DNA of 36,073 bases from Ruminococcus sp. (GCA_023665505.1 JAMPDU010000015.1:1-36073), one strand, 5' to 3'. Counted from the first letter of the stretch, positions 1 to 7,856 are shown. Numbers and translations are program-made. Notes: generated by a model from the sequence alone, not told the origin.

Positions 1-19
1 GAAAGGAAAAAGAGAGCGC

Positions 20-111
20 GAGAGGAAAAACCATTGAGAGGGGGAGGGGGCGAGCTTAGCGTCCCCTATTTCCCATTGAGCCCCCTCCCCCTTTCGATGG
101 TTGTTCCTCTC
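20..111. repeat. 31-bp imperfect inverted repeat with 30-nt spacer
   Basis: Positions 20-50 and the reverse complement of 81-111 agree at 27 of 31 positions. Both arms begin GAGAGGAA and end in a GGGGGAGGGGG tract. The spacer is 51-80. No gene lies inside. It may be a hairpin-forming intergenic repeat or a remnant of a small inverted-repeat element; no target duplication can be judged so close to the window edge. Confidence 0.6.
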
Positions 112-175
112 GTACCCGTTGTATGTAAGAAATTGTGAAAAAGTCTCCAAAATTCAAAAATAAAACAACCGCAGG

Positions 176-205
176 GGTGTAGGGCGGGAGCTTGCTCCCG
201 CCTTG
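176..205. repeat. Short palindromic intergenic repeat (TGTAGGG family)
   Basis: GTGTAGGGCGGGAG, a short loop and CTCCCGCC form an 8-9 bp GC stem (183-190 with 195-202). The leading TGTAGGG followed by a GC-rich palindrome resembles the elements at 7857, 13657 and 23369, so this is probably another, shorter member of the same dispersed family. Confidence 0.45.
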
Positions 206-381
206 TGGAACGTATGCAGTAAACAGTTCCGAAAAGAACCCCAAAATAACGGCAAATTAACCGTAAAACGCGGAGCCTTGCAGGCGGAACGGCTAACCAA
301 ATAACAAACACACCGACAGTTCCCTATATACAATATGTGATAAATGTTTTGTGCAAAATATATAAAATTTTAAAAATGTTA

Positions 382-410
382 TTGACTTTTTTAAGAAAAT
401 ATGTTATAAT
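382..410 (+). promoter_or_regulatory. Sigma-A promoter of sugar-binding lipoprotein gene
   Basis: A -35 box TTGACT (382-387) and a perfect -10 box TATAAT (405-410) are separated by 17 bp. The predicted transcript starts near 417 and has an 80-nt leader containing an imperfect palindrome (417-441, CAACA...TGTTG) and a cre-like site. Confidence 0.85.
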
Positions 411-449
411 ATTTACAACATATATACTATGTGCGTGTTGCAAAATATT

Positions 450-464
450 TTGTAAACGTTTTCC
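450..464 (+). promoter_or_regulatory. cre-like catabolite repression site
   Basis: TTGTAAACGTTTTCC matches the CcpA consensus WTGNAANCGNWNNCW at every fixed position except the last. It lies about 33 bp downstream of the predicted transcription start, where CcpA acts as a roadblock repressor. This fits a gene for sugar uptake. Other LacI-family regulators bind similar sites, so CcpA itself is inferred. Confidence 0.5.
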
Positions 465-498
465 CCAATGAAAAAAATAATTTCAGGAGGTACTATTT

Positions 499-1884
499 GT
501 GAAAAAATCATTGCGTAAAATTTTAGCGGGCGTCTTAGCAGCCGCGTCGGCGGTTTCGCTGGCTGCCTGCGGTGACGACAGCTCAAGCGGTTCTGCCGAC
601 ACCGCCGAAACCACCACAACTACCGAAAAAACCGAGTGGACCGGCGATAACATTGCGGTTGATATTGAGGACGAGGGAAGTCTCGAAACTGCCGATTTGA
701 CAGGCAAAACCCTTAAATGGATGGGTATTTACGACCTTAACCCCACAAACGACGCCAACGAGCGTTCCACGGAGCTTGCCCTTTTCGAGGACAACTACCA
801 CGCCACTATCGAGTACATGCCCACAACGGATTCTCAGATGTTCGACGCGCTTGCCACCGCTATTCTCGGCGGAAGTCCTCCCGATATTTTTATCTATGAG
901 TGGCGGGCGTTCCCTTATGACATCGTAAAGGGTCAGTATCAGCCTATCGACTCCCTTATCGACTGGAGCGACCCCATGTGGGCGGACGTTAAGGGCGAGG
1001 CGGACAAATACGTCTATAACGGCGAGCACTATATCGCGCCCCTCGGTTATTCTTTCAACGATACTCAGATTTTGATGTACAACACCACCACTTTCGAGGA
1101 AGAGGGTCTTGACGACCCGTACACGCTCTACAAAGAGGGCAAGTGGAACTGGACTGCCTTTACGGACGCCATGAACACCTATGTGGGCAACGGTACAGAC
1201 CGTTACGGCATATGCGGCTGGTGGGCGAACGCTTTTGTGTACACCGCGGGCGACACCATCGTTACGTACGACGGTAAAACCTTTACAAATAATATGTACA
1301 GCGACAAAATCGAGCGCGCTCAGCAGACTATCGAGTCTATTTGGAAAAATCAGCTCGTTAAGCGGGGCTGGTTCACGGGCGACGTGTTCACAAACGGCGG
1401 AGACACGCTGTTCTACTCAATGGGTACTTGGGCGTACAACGACGTTGCGAAGGCTTATCCCGGCGACGTGGTTCAAATCGTTCCTTTCCCGAGAGACCCC
1501 GACCAGGATAAGGACTTCATGTCAAAGAAAATTCACGCGTATATGTGGGTAAAGGGCAGCGACAACGCCGAGTGCGTCAAGGCTTGGTTCGATGTGAACA
1601 GGCTTGTGAACTACGACGAGCAGTACAAGGAAATTACAAAGCAGAAGTTCCTCGCCAACAGCGACGGCTGGACAAGCGATATGTACGACATCGCCATGGA
1701 ATTCTACGATGAGGACAAGTTTGCTCTCGCGTATGATTACGGCTACGGAATTTCCCAGTATATGGGCGACGAAGTAATGCCCGCCCTTTATGAGGGTATT
1801 GTAAACGAGCAGTTTGAAAGCTGGACTCAGGGCAGAGAATTGTATATGAATATTCTCGACCAGGAGATTGCGGCTTATAACTAA
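499..1884 (+). CDS. Carbohydrate ABC transporter substrate-binding lipoprotein
   Basis: A 461-residue extracellular solute-binding protein that would capture a sugar or oligosaccharide outside the cell and deliver it to an ABC permease. The N-terminus has a lysine-rich start (MKKSLRK), a hydrophobic segment and the lipobox LAAC, so the mature protein is anchored by a lipidated Cys at residue 24. A Ser/Thr-rich linker (about 25-48) follows, then a family 1-type binding domain with segments such as GGSPPDIFIYEW and the aromatic residues typical of sugar pockets. The GTG start at 499 is set by AGGAGG at 485-490 and by the signal peptide. No permease or ATPase gene is next to it, so it must work with transporter parts encoded elsewhere. 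The exact sugar cannot be told. Confidence 0.85.
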   Translation: MKKSLRKILAGVLAAASAVSLAACGDDSSSGSADTAETTTTTEKTEWTGDNIAVDIEDEGSLETADLTGKTLKWMGIYDLNPTNDANERSTELALFEDNYHATIEYMPTTDSQMFDALATAILGGSPPDIFIYEWRAFPYDIVKGQYQPIDSLIDWSDPMWADVKGEADKYVYNGEHYIAPLGYSFNDTQILMYNTTTFEEEGLDDPYTLYKEGKWNWTAFTDAMNTYVGNGTDRYGICGWWANAFVYTAGDTIVTYDGKTFTNNMYSDKIERAQQTIESIWKNQLVKRGWFTGDVFTNGGDTLFYSMGTWAYNDVAKAYPGDVVQIVPFPRDPDQDKDFMSKKIHAYMWVKGSDNAECVKAWFDVNRLVNYDEQYKEITKQKFLANSDGWTSDMYDIAMEFYDEDKFALAYDYGYGISQYMGDEVMPALYEGIVNEQFESWTQGRELYMNILDQEIAAYN

Positions 1885-1914
1885 AATCTTTTCAAAGCCC
1901 TTTATTGCTTATAA

Positions 1915-1992
1915 TTATATCATAGTTTAGGTGATATGTCAAGAATTATTTTGTAAAAAATATTCACAATAATAACATAGTTTATGTTATTA
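1915..1992. promoter_or_regulatory. Pair of operator-like palindromes before the RHH gene
   Basis: TAATAACATA-GTT-TATGTTATTA (1970-1992) is a perfect 10-bp inverted repeat with a 3-nt centre. About 45 bp upstream ATATCA...TGATAT (1915-1936) has a related core: both contain CATAGTTTA. They lie just before a ribbon-helix-helix gene and overlap its likely -10 region, which is the usual place for autoregulatory operators of this family. Binding by the downstream protein is inferred. Confidence 0.5.
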
Positions 1993-2023
1993 GATTTATG
2001 CAAGATGCACAATTGAGGTTATT

Positions 2024-2236
2024 ATGGCTGTAAGTAAGGCGCACATAAAAGCGAGCGCGAAATATAATTTAAATAATTATAAATCATTTACTGTTAATTT
2101 GAAAATAGAGGATTACAATACTTTAAATGATTATTGCGAAAGTAATAAAGTGTCAAAAAATGCCATAATCAAAGAGGCTTTAAAAGTGTATCTGGAGCGG
2201 CAAAAAGACAGTGCGGCGGACAGCAACGACCGATAA
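2024..2236 (+). CDS. Small ribbon-helix-helix (CopG/Arc-like) protein
   Basis: A 70-residue protein with the size and pattern of a ribbon-helix-helix DNA-binding protein. The segment around residues 21-28 (KSFTVNLK) would form the beta strand, followed by two helices: residues 29-40 (EDYNTLNDYCES) and 43-58 (SKNAIIKEALKVYLER), the second with the usual conserved positions. The ATG at 2024 follows a GAGG site at the right distance. The tail is acidic and probably disordered. No toxin gene follows, so it is either a lone regulator or an orphan antitoxin. The palindromes just upstream suggest it represses itself. AT-rich codon use differs from the GC-richer neighbours and may point to recent gain. 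Confidence 0.7.
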   Translation: MAVSKAHIKASAKYNLNNYKSFTVNLKIEDYNTLNDYCESNKVSKNAIIKEALKVYLERQKDSAADSNDR

Positions 2237-2251
2237 AAACGTTATTTTAGG

Positions 2252-2287
2252 GTACGGTACCGAAATTTCGGCGCCGTACTTTTTTTG
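2252..2287 (+). terminator. Rho-independent terminator after RHH gene
   Basis: GTACGG...CCGTAC flanks an inner CCGAAATTTCGG palindrome and is followed by seven T residues. Confidence 0.85.
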
Positions 2288-2296
2288 CGGAAACTC

Positions 2297-2325
2297 TTGA
2301 TATTTCTGTAAAAATAGTGTACAAT
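2297..2325 (+). promoter_or_regulatory. Promoter of metallophosphoesterase gene
   Basis: TTGATA (2297-2302) and TACAAT (2320-2325) with a 17-bp spacer, 35 nt before the start codon. Confidence 0.65.
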
Positions 2326-2359
2326 TAATATAGTATAAAAGGGAAAGGAATTTTTTGCC

Positions 2360-3217
2360 ATGAACCGACGAGCCTCAATGCTTACCATGTCTTTTTTCCT
2401 CGGGGGGACTATTCCCAAAATTTGCCGCGAGATGTCCCGCCTTGAGGTGTCGCGGTTTGAAGTCGCCTCGCCGCTGCTGCCGAAAAGTTTTGACGGACTT
2501 AAAATCGTCCACCTTTCCGACCTGCACAACAAGGTTTTCGGCAAGCATAACGCGCCGCTGCTCAGGCTTGTCGCCGCGGAAAAGCCTGATATTGTCGCTA
2601 TGACGGGGGATATGCTGAGCCATAAAGCTCCCAACACGGAGGAATTTCTGCGGCTGACGGAACGGCTGGCAAAAATTTCCTCGGTGTACTACGTAAACGG
2701 CAACCACGAGCTTTCCGACCTGTCGGAGGAGGATTTCGAGTACGTCGCCGAAACTTTGGCTGCCTGCGGGGCGGTGTGCCTTGACAACGATTATGCGGAT
2801 ATTTCCCGGGGAAATGATACTATCCGTATATGCGGACTCTGTTATTCCGCGGAGTATTATCGGGGCGTCCGGGAGTACAAGCGGGGCTGGAAAGCCTTTA
2901 TGCTCACCGATATGATTGATTATCTCGGCTTGAAAGACCCCGAGGTTTTCACGGTGCTGCTTGCCCACAACCCTCTTGATTTCGACGTTCACGCCGAATG
3001 GGGCGCGGATTTGTCGCTGGGTGGGCACGTCCATGGGGGGCTTATACGGCTGCCTGTTGTAAACGGGATTTTCTCCCCCGAAAGGAAGATTTTTCCAAAA
3101 TACAAGGAGGGGGTGTACAATATTGGAAATTCCTACCTTATCGCAAGCCGAGGGTTGGGGCGTTTCCGCGTACACAACCCGCCGGAGATTGTGTCGGTGA
3201 CATTATTTTCCAAATAA
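2360..3217 (+). CDS. Calcineurin-like metallophosphoesterase (YkuE/YaeI-like)
   Basis: A 285-residue metallophosphoesterase. All five metal-binding motifs of the calcineurin-like fold are present in order: SDLH (Asp54, His56), GD (Asp84), GNHE (Asn115, His116), AHNP (His203) and GGHVHGG (His223, His225). The short N-terminus (about 1-25) is weakly hydrophobic and may be a membrane-associating or degenerate signal segment, as in YkuE/YaeI relatives that act on the outer face of the membrane or on phospho-lipids. The ATG at 2360 follows GGGAAAGG. It is transcribed alone between its own promoter and a strong bidirectional terminator. The substrate is not known from sequence. Confidence 0.85.
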   Translation: MNRRASMLTMSFFLGGTIPKICREMSRLEVSRFEVASPLLPKSFDGLKIVHLSDLHNKVFGKHNAPLLRLVAAEKPDIVAMTGDMLSHKAPNTEEFLRLTERLAKISSVYYVNGNHELSDLSEEDFEYVAETLAACGAVCLDNDYADISRGNDTIRICGLCYSAEYYRGVREYKRGWKAFMLTDMIDYLGLKDPEVFTVLLAHNPLDFDVHAEWGADLSLGGHVHGGLIRLPVVNGIFSPERKIFPKYKEGVYNIGNSYLIASRGLGRFRVHNPPEIVSVTLFSK

Positions 3218-3236
3218 TGGAAATATAGTACGGTAA

Positions 3237-3275
3237 AAAACGCGGGAATGGATTTTATTTCCATTCCCGCGTTTT
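3237..3275. terminator. Bidirectional terminator between convergent genes
   Basis: AAAACGCGGGAATGG and its exact complement (CCATTCCCGCGTTTT) form a 15-bp stem around a 9-nt loop, with A-tract on one side and T-tract on the other. It can end both the metallophosphoesterase transcript and the leftward ppa transcript. Confidence 0.9.
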
Positions 3276-3303
3276 GCAAGCTGTACCAAAAAATCCTGCA
3301 AAA

Positions 3304-3849
3304 TTACTCTTTCGGCTTGCCTTTGCAAAAGCTGTCTATGTACCTGTCTATACACCGCTCGATGATTGATACCGCCTCGTCTCTGCCACGCATTTCGTCG
3401 ATGACGGTTTCCTTGCCCTCAAGGGACTTGTACACCGTGAAAAAGTGGGACATTTCGTCAAAAACGTGCTTGGGCAGCTCGTTTATGTCGGTGTAGCTGT
3501 TGTAGGTCGGGTCGTTGAAGGGGATTGCGATGATTTTGTCGTCCCGCGCGCCGTTGTCAAGCATGGAGATTACGCCGATTGGGTAGCACTTCACCAGCGC
3601 CAGCGAGCATATGGACTCGGAGCAGAGCACCAGCACGTCCAGCGGGTCGCCGTCCTCCGCGTAGGTGCGGGGGATAAAGCCGTAGTTGGCGGGGTAGTGG
3701 GTGGAGGTGTACAGCACCCTGTCAAGCAGCAGAAAGCCCGTTTTTTTGTCAAGCTCGTACTTCATTTTGCTGCCCTTTTCGATTTCGATTACCGCGTAAA
3801 AATTCTCCTTTGTAATGCGGTTCGGGGAGATGTCGTGCCAGATATTCAT
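3304..3849 (-). CDS. ppa: Inorganic pyrophosphatase, family I
   Basis: A soluble family I inorganic pyrophosphatase of 181 residues that hydrolyses pyrophosphate to two phosphates with Mg2+. The signature DGDPLDVLVL is present, with the conserved segments PANYGFIPRTY, GARDDKIIA and the C-terminal HFF...YK..E. The longer reading frame would add nine residues (MHFIERKIF), but the ATG at 3849 is preceded by GAAAGGAAAA at the right distance while the ATG at 3876 has no such site, and the family normally begins near this point. It is the last gene of a leftward run and may share transcripts with the glycosyltransferase 48 nt upstream. It would pull forward the GlgC reaction, which releases pyrophosphate. 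Confidence 0.93.
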   Translation of the reverse strand: MNIWHDISPNRITKENFYAVIEIEKGSKMKYELDKKTGFLLLDRVLYTSTHYPANYGFIPRTYAEDGDPLDVLVLCSESICSLALVKCYPIGVISMLDNGARDDKIIAIPFNDPTYNSYTDINELPKHVFDEMSHFFTVYKSLEGKETVIDEMRGRDEAVSIIERCIDRYIDSFCKGKPKE

Positions 3850-3897
3850 AAAAATTTTCCTTTCTATAAAATGCAAGAAATTGTTTTGTAACTTGCA

Positions 3898-4848
3898 TTA
3901 TTTTTTCTTTTTGTAAGTTTCCTCGGTTTCGCCTACTATATAAATGGGGCGTTTTTTTACTTCCATGTAGGTTTTGGCAAGGTACTGCCCCAGAACGCCC
4001 GTGCAGAAAAGCTGTACCCCGCCGATAAGACATACAAGAGTGACAATAAGCGGAGTTCCCCACATTGCCTCGCCGCTGACAAGCGTCCAAACAGCCATAG
4101 CTATGGCGAGAACGAGGAAAATAAGTCCCATAATGACGGCAAGGTAAAGGGGCGCGGTGGAAAAGGCGACAATCCCGTCGAGGGCGTACTTCAGGAGTTT
4201 CCAAAAATTCCAAGTGGTCGTGCCCGCCGCACGCTCTACGTTTTCGTACTCGATGTAGTACGTCCGAAAGCCCACCCAGCTGAAAATTCCCTTGGAAAAG
4301 CGGTTGTACTCGGTCATTGACAGTATGGCGTCCACCATTTGGCGGGTCATAAATCGGAAGTCGGAGGTGCTTTCCTCGATACGGGTCTGGGAAATTTTGT
4401 TAATTACCCGATAAAAGTTTTTGGAAAAAAACGACAGAAGTTTCGGCTCGCCCTTGCGGGAGGTACGCTTGGTTGTGGCGCAGTCGTACGCGCCGCTTGA
4501 AACGTACCCGTACATTTTGGGGATAAAGCTCGGGGGGTGCTGCAAGTCCGCGTCGAGGATTACCACGTAGTCGCCCCGGGCGTGTTCAAGTCCCGCGAAC
4601 ATGCCCGCCTCCTTGCCGAAGTTGCGGCTGAACGAGATGTAGCGGAAACGCCCGTCCTCGGCGGCGTAGTCCCGGAGAATATCGAGGGTGGCGTCCCGAG
4701 AGCCGTCGTTTATGAACAGAAATTCAAATTCAAGGGGGTGTTCCGCCGCCATTTCCGCCGTGACACGCAGGATTTCCTCCCGAAAAAGCGGCAGAACCTC
4801 CTGCTCGTTGTAGCAGGGCACAATTATTGAGATAAGTTCTTTTTCCAT
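3898..4848 (-). CDS. Membrane glycosyltransferase family 2 (GtrB/DPM-like)
   Basis: A 316-residue inverting GT-A glycosyltransferase that moves a sugar from a nucleotide donor, probably to polyprenyl phosphate at the inner face of the membrane. The N-terminal domain begins with IIVPCYNE, followed by FINDGSRD and the metal-binding DADLQHPP (Asp99, Asp101). Two C-terminal membrane helices lie at about 233-258 and 265-292, as in GtrB, CsbB and YkoT. The ATG at 4848 is preceded by GGAAA. Relatives supply undecaprenyl-phosphate sugars for teichoic acid or O-antigen decoration. No flippase or GtrC-type transferase is adjacent, so its acceptor pathway is not visible here. Confidence 0.88.
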   Translation of the reverse strand: MEKELISIIVPCYNEQEVLPLFREEILRVTAEMAAEHPLEFEFLFINDGSRDATLDILRDYAAEDGRFRYISFSRNFGKEAGMFAGLEHARGDYVVILDADLQHPPSFIPKMYGYVSSGAYDCATTKRTSRKGEPKLLSFFSKNFYRVINKISQTRIEESTSDFRFMTRQMVDAILSMTEYNRFSKGIFSWVGFRTYYIEYENVERAAGTTTWNFWKLLKYALDGIVAFSTAPLYLAVIMGLIFLVLAIAMAVWTLVSGEAMWGTPLIVTLVCLIGGVQLFCTGVLGQYLAKTYMEVKKRPIYIVGETEETYKKKK

Positions 4849-4905
4849 TTTATGGTTTCCTTTTTGAATTTTTAGGGAATTTTTTGTAAATTTTTTTGTA
4901 CTTTC

Positions 4906-4971
4906 CCCGCCCCCTTGAGGGGGCTTTTTATAGTAACGGTATGCCGTACCTCACATTGGGGGTGACACGGG
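4906..4971 (+). repeat. Dispersed repeat with terminator-like hairpin, copy X
   Basis: GCCCCC-TTGA-GGGGGC then a T run, followed by GTAACGGTATG and TTGGGGGTGACAC. The same order of blocks occurs at 26478-26541. Here it points against both flanking minus-strand genes, so it is not their terminator, which favours a mobile or REP-like origin. Confidence 0.65.
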
Positions 4972-4978
4972 TCAAGGC

Positions 4979-5932
4979 TCAGCCTTGTTTGCCGAGGAAC
5001 GCCGCGCCGATAATTCCCGCGTCGTTGCCAAGTTTTGCCACGGTGATTTCCGTGTTTTTGTCAAGCATTCTGGTGTAAACTTCCTTTTTCACAAGTTCAA
5101 CCATTGGCTGCAGCAGAGGGTCGCCCTCGTTGCACACGCCGCCGCCGATACACAAAATATCGGGCTGGAAAATATTGATAACATTGGTAATTCCTGCCGC
5201 AAGGTACTTAATATATTTGTCAACCGTCTCCTTGCCTGCGGAATCGCCCGCCCGCATTGCCTCGAAAGCGTGCCGCGCGGAGGAATGTCCGTCACGTTCG
5301 GCGTACTCTGCCATAAGGGTTTCGGGGTGGGCGGCGATCGCCTCTTTTGTCATATTTATAAGTCCCGTTGCGGAGGAAAATACCTCGAAACAGCCCTTTC
5401 GACCGCAGGTGCATTGGGGACCGTCAACCTCGATAACCATATGACCGATTTCCGTACCCGCAAGGTTGCGCCCCGTGAAAATTTTGCCGTCGATAACGAC
5501 ACCTGCGCCAACCCCCGTGCCGAGAGTGATACAGACCGCGTCGGACGCGCCCTTTGCCGCACCTGCCAGAAATTCGCCGTAAGCCGCCGCGTTGGCGTCG
5601 TTGGCGACGTAAACGGGCTTGTCGATGTGTTCGCGGATATACTCCCGGATTGGGACGTCCTTAAAACCGAGATTGTTGGAATAGGGGATAGTGCCGTTCA
5701 CGTTGTCGGCGATGCCGGGCGTGCCGATGCCTATCCACTCGGCGGCGGAAACGTCGATGCCCGCGTCCTTGCACGCCTCAACGCTGACCTTAGCCATATC
5801 GTCCGCAATGTCCTTTGCGGGGCGGGGGCAGAGGGTTTTTGTTTTCGCCTTGCCGATAATTTCAAAATTTTCGTTCACCACGCCCGCCTTGATGTTGGTT
5901 CCGCCGAGGTCGATGCCGATGTAGTACTTCAT
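4979..5932 (-). CDS. glcK: ROK-family glucokinase
   Basis: A 317-residue ROK-family sugar kinase, most like glucokinase, making glucose 6-phosphate from glucose and ATP. The N-terminal phosphate-binding loop GIDLGGTNIKAG, the sugar-site motif NDANAAA, the GTGVGAG loop, the EIGHM segment and the zinc-binding motif CTCGRKGCFE are all present, and there is no N-terminal winged helix, so it is an enzyme rather than a NagC/XylR-type repressor. AAGGAGA precedes the ATG at 5932. It lies in the leftward run with manA and would supply hexose phosphate for glycolysis and for the glycogen operon. ROK enzymes vary in sugar choice, so glucose is the likely rather than proven substrate. Confidence 0.9.
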   Translation of the reverse strand: MKYYIGIDLGGTNIKAGVVNENFEIIGKAKTKTLCPRPAKDIADDMAKVSVEACKDAGIDVSAAEWIGIGTPGIADNVNGTIPYSNNLGFKDVPIREYIREHIDKPVYVANDANAAAYGEFLAGAAKGASDAVCITLGTGVGAGVVIDGKIFTGRNLAGTEIGHMVIEVDGPQCTCGRKGCFEVFSSATGLINMTKEAIAAHPETLMAEYAERDGHSSARHAFEAMRAGDSAGKETVDKYIKYLAAGITNVINIFQPDILCIGGGVCNEGDPLLQPMVELVKKEVYTRMLDKNTEITVAKLGNDAGIIGAAFLGKQG

Positions 5933-5973
5933 AAAAATTTCTCCTTTATTTTATATATTTTTATTGCTTTCGG

Positions 5974-6942
5974 TTATTTCATCATTTTTTCAAGAACCTT
6001 TACCGCCTTTATAAAATAGGACGGTTTCTCGAAATGTATATCATGCCCGCTTTTGACAACTGTTTTGCGCCCGTTTTCAAGCAGTTTCATCACTCTTTCG
6101 GCGGAATCGTCCGAATTCGCCGCCCATAAAACGCCGTCCTTGCCGTATTTGGTTTTGGTTTTCAGATATACAGCGGGACATTTCACGGATTTCAGTATAT
6201 CCTCTTGCTCCACGCCCTCAAACCATTTACCCGTGTAAAAACTTTCCGAAAAAAGAAGATCGAATTTATCCATATACGCCAATCCGTGAAGAGATTTCGC
6301 GGAAACATTTTTCAGTTCGGGAACAGTTCCCGGAGCTGCTTTCAGTTTTTCGGCAGCCTCTTCCGCCAGACCGCGCACCCAATCTTTACCGAAAAAATTA
6401 TCGCCGAGATAATTAAAAATATATCCGTGTTTCAGATAATAAACGAGATACTCCTCTTCCTCGGTTTTGTTCAGAAAGCCGTGATTTACAAGAAAAGCGT
6501 CCTTATACACAAAGGTGTTTTTCATCTCATCGGGCAGTACGTTGAAAAACGGCGGGTCTTCCAGCACAACTCCCTTTACAAGTTCGGGAATAATTCCTGC
6601 GGTGTACGCCGCTATTATCCCTCCCGACGAGTGACCGCTCAATAAACAGGGCTTTGCTATTACCTCGCGTATCAGTTCGGCGGCAGCGTTTCCGATAATA
6701 CCGCAGCGGTACAAAGCCTCGTTTTTCTCGCTTTCGCCGTGCCCGAAACAGTCTATCAGATACAGCGTGTATTTTTCGCTGAGCTTATCCAAAACCTTTT
6801 CGTAATCAAGTCCGCACATACATTGCCCGTGTATAAGCACAAACGGCGTTTCGGCTTTCCGCGCGCCCTCTATTATTCTGTAAAACAGCTTTGCGCCCAT
6901 TCCCGACGCGTATATTTTTTCTGTTTCGCCGTACTTTTTCAC
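5974..6942 (-). CDS. Alpha/beta hydrolase
   Basis: A 322-residue alpha/beta-hydrolase. The oxyanion region HGQCMCG follows the third strand, the nucleophile elbow is GHSSGG (Ser105 in this numbering), and GHDIHFEKP near the C-terminus supplies the catalytic His. A large cap insertion lies between. The fold includes esterases, lipases, C-C hydrolases and peptidases; the substrate cannot be told. A GTG at 6954 would extend the protein by four residues, but its upstream GGAG touches the start codon. The GTG at 6942 has GGAGG ten nucleotides before it, so it was chosen. The gene sits between the tautomerase and glucokinase genes in the leftward run. Confidence 0.8.
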   Translation of the reverse strand: MKKYGETEKIYASGMGAKLFYRIIEGARKAETPFVLIHGQCMCGLDYEKVLDKLSEKYTLYLIDCFGHGESEKNEALYRCGIIGNAAAELIREVIAKPCLLSGHSSGGIIAAYTAGIIPELVKGVVLEDPPFFNVLPDEMKNTFVYKDAFLVNHGFLNKTEEEEYLVYYLKHGYIFNYLGDNFFGKDWVRGLAEEAAEKLKAAPGTVPELKNVSAKSLHGLAYMDKFDLLFSESFYTGKWFEGVEQEDILKSVKCPAVYLKTKTKYGKDGVLWAANSDDSAERVMKLLENGRKTVVKSGHDIHFEKPSYFIKAVKVLEKMMK

Positions 6943-6975
6943 AGCAGCCGCCACCTCCGCAATTTTTTGGGAATA

Positions 6976-7006
6976 ACTGTCAACTATACACTGTACACTG
7001 TCAACT
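6976..7006. repeat. TATACACTG-type short tandem repeat
   Basis: CTGTCAACTATACAC and TGTACACTGTCAACT show a repeated 7-8 nt unit with TGTCAACT at both ends. It covers the stop codon of the tautomerase gene. A close relative is at 7927-7963. Confidence 0.55.
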
Positions 7007-7346
7007 AAAAGTTAGAGCCGTTCCACCCCCAGTTTTCGGTGCACATATAGCTGACGTAAACCCTGTCGGCGGGTATGCCCAGATCGGCGGAAACAATCTC
7101 CGTGATTTTCCCCGTAAGGGCGGACATCGCCCCCGCCGAGGGGTTTCCGTAAATCTGCACCTCAACCATAGCGGCAGGCTCGTCCGTGCCCTTGAAGTAG
7201 AGGGTATAGTCCCCCTCGATCCCCGCCATAAGCCAGCTTTCGGACTTGCCGGGGATAGCGGTAATGGCAGTCCCCAGCGCGGACTTGATGTTCTCGGCTT
7301 TCTCCTTTGTAACGCTTGCGTTTGTTTTGATGTTGATAAATGGCAT
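7005..7346 (-). CDS. MIF/phenylpyruvate tautomerase-like protein
   Basis: A 113-residue member of the macrophage migration inhibitory factor branch of the tautomerase superfamily. The initiator Met is followed by Pro (MPFINIKTN), the N-terminal proline that acts as catalytic base after Met removal. Other family features are LMAGIEG around the second strand, VEVQIYG, and the C-terminal VYVSYM...WGWNG. The length is typical for a MIF-like trimer subunit. The likely activity is keto-enol tautomerisation of phenylpyruvate or a similar compound, though the biological substrate in bacteria is usually unknown. It starts 13 nt after the GNAT gene and is probably co-transcribed with it. Confidence 0.87.
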   Translation of the reverse strand: MPFINIKTNASVTKEKAENIKSALGTAITAIPGKSESWLMAGIEGDYTLYFKGTDEPAAMVEVQIYGNPSAGAMSALTGKITEIVSADLGIPADRVYVSYMCTENWGWNGSNF

Positions 7347-7359
7347 AATTATTACTCCT

Positions 7360-7824
7360 TTATAAATTTTTTACATAATGCACAATAGTCATTCTTTCGT
7401 TTATAACCTGCGTTTGCCCCGTTTGCCGATACCCTGTTTTTTCATACAGACGGCAACTGCCCCGCTCCTGAAGAATTGTGTCCAGCTCCCAGCCGCCCCG
7501 ACCGTGGATTTTTTCGGCTGCCGCAATCGCCTGTTGGGCGTAACCCCTGTTTCTGTACTCTTTCGCAATAAAAATCGGGGAAATACGCTTAGGGCTGCCG
7601 TCTTTCATATCCACCACACGCACCGCGCCCACCGTATTATTATCCGCAATGATATAGTAGAAATATGTGTACGGCTGCAAAAGCCTTGCCTTTACCCGTT
7701 GGGCGGTTTCGTTGGCGGGACTTGTTTCATAGTCGCGGTACTTTTCAAGCAGTTCGGCAAAGGTTGCCTTTTGCATACGCCATATTGTTTCGGCGTCGTT
7801 CACGGACGCTCTTTTCAGTTCCAA
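7360..7824 (-). CDS. GNAT-family N-acetyltransferase
   Basis: A 154-residue single-domain GNAT protein. The acetyl-CoA binding motif A is visible as YRNRGYAQQAI, after the strand ISPIFIAKE, and the C-terminal CRLYEKTGYRQTG matches the usual Y-E-x-x-G-F-like motif B. It would transfer an acetyl group from acetyl-CoA to a small molecule or protein amine. The start is a rare TTG at 7824, supported by GGAGG eight nucleotides upstream; there is no suitable ATG nearby. It lies between manA and the tautomerase gene. The acceptor is unknown. Confidence 0.85.
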   Translation of the reverse strand: MELKRASVNDAETIWRMQKATFAELLEKYRDYETSPANETAQRVKARLLQPYTYFYYIIADNNTVGAVRVVDMKDGSPKRISPIFIAKEYRNRGYAQQAIAAAEKIHGRGGWELDTILQERGSCRLYEKTGYRQTGQTQVINERMTIVHYVKNL

Positions 7825-7856
7825 GGCAATATCCTCCGATATATTTTTTCTGTCAC

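Larger units (their letters stand above)
1..381. other. Left-edge intergenic region, no gene seen
   Basis: This stretch holds no convincing gene. The two minus-strand reading frames that cross it are rich in Arg, Pro and Cys, have no ribosome binding site and lie over repeats. It contains a long imperfect inverted repeat (20-50 with 81-111) and a GC-rich hairpin at 183-202, both annotated separately. From about 310 the sequence turns AT-rich as it approaches the promoter of the sugar-binding lipoprotein gene. Confidence 0.6.

Noticed and set aside
56-311. Two overlapping minus-strand reading frames at the left edge
   Set aside because: They cross repeats, have no ribosome site, and show no domain or sensible composition.
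3850-3876. Nine-residue extension of pyrophosphatase
   Set aside because: No ribosome site before this ATG, and the sequence serves as the leader of the shorter form.
5130-6019. Plus-strand open frames opposite glucokinase
   Set aside because: They are mirror frames of a well supported gene and have no motif or ribosome site.
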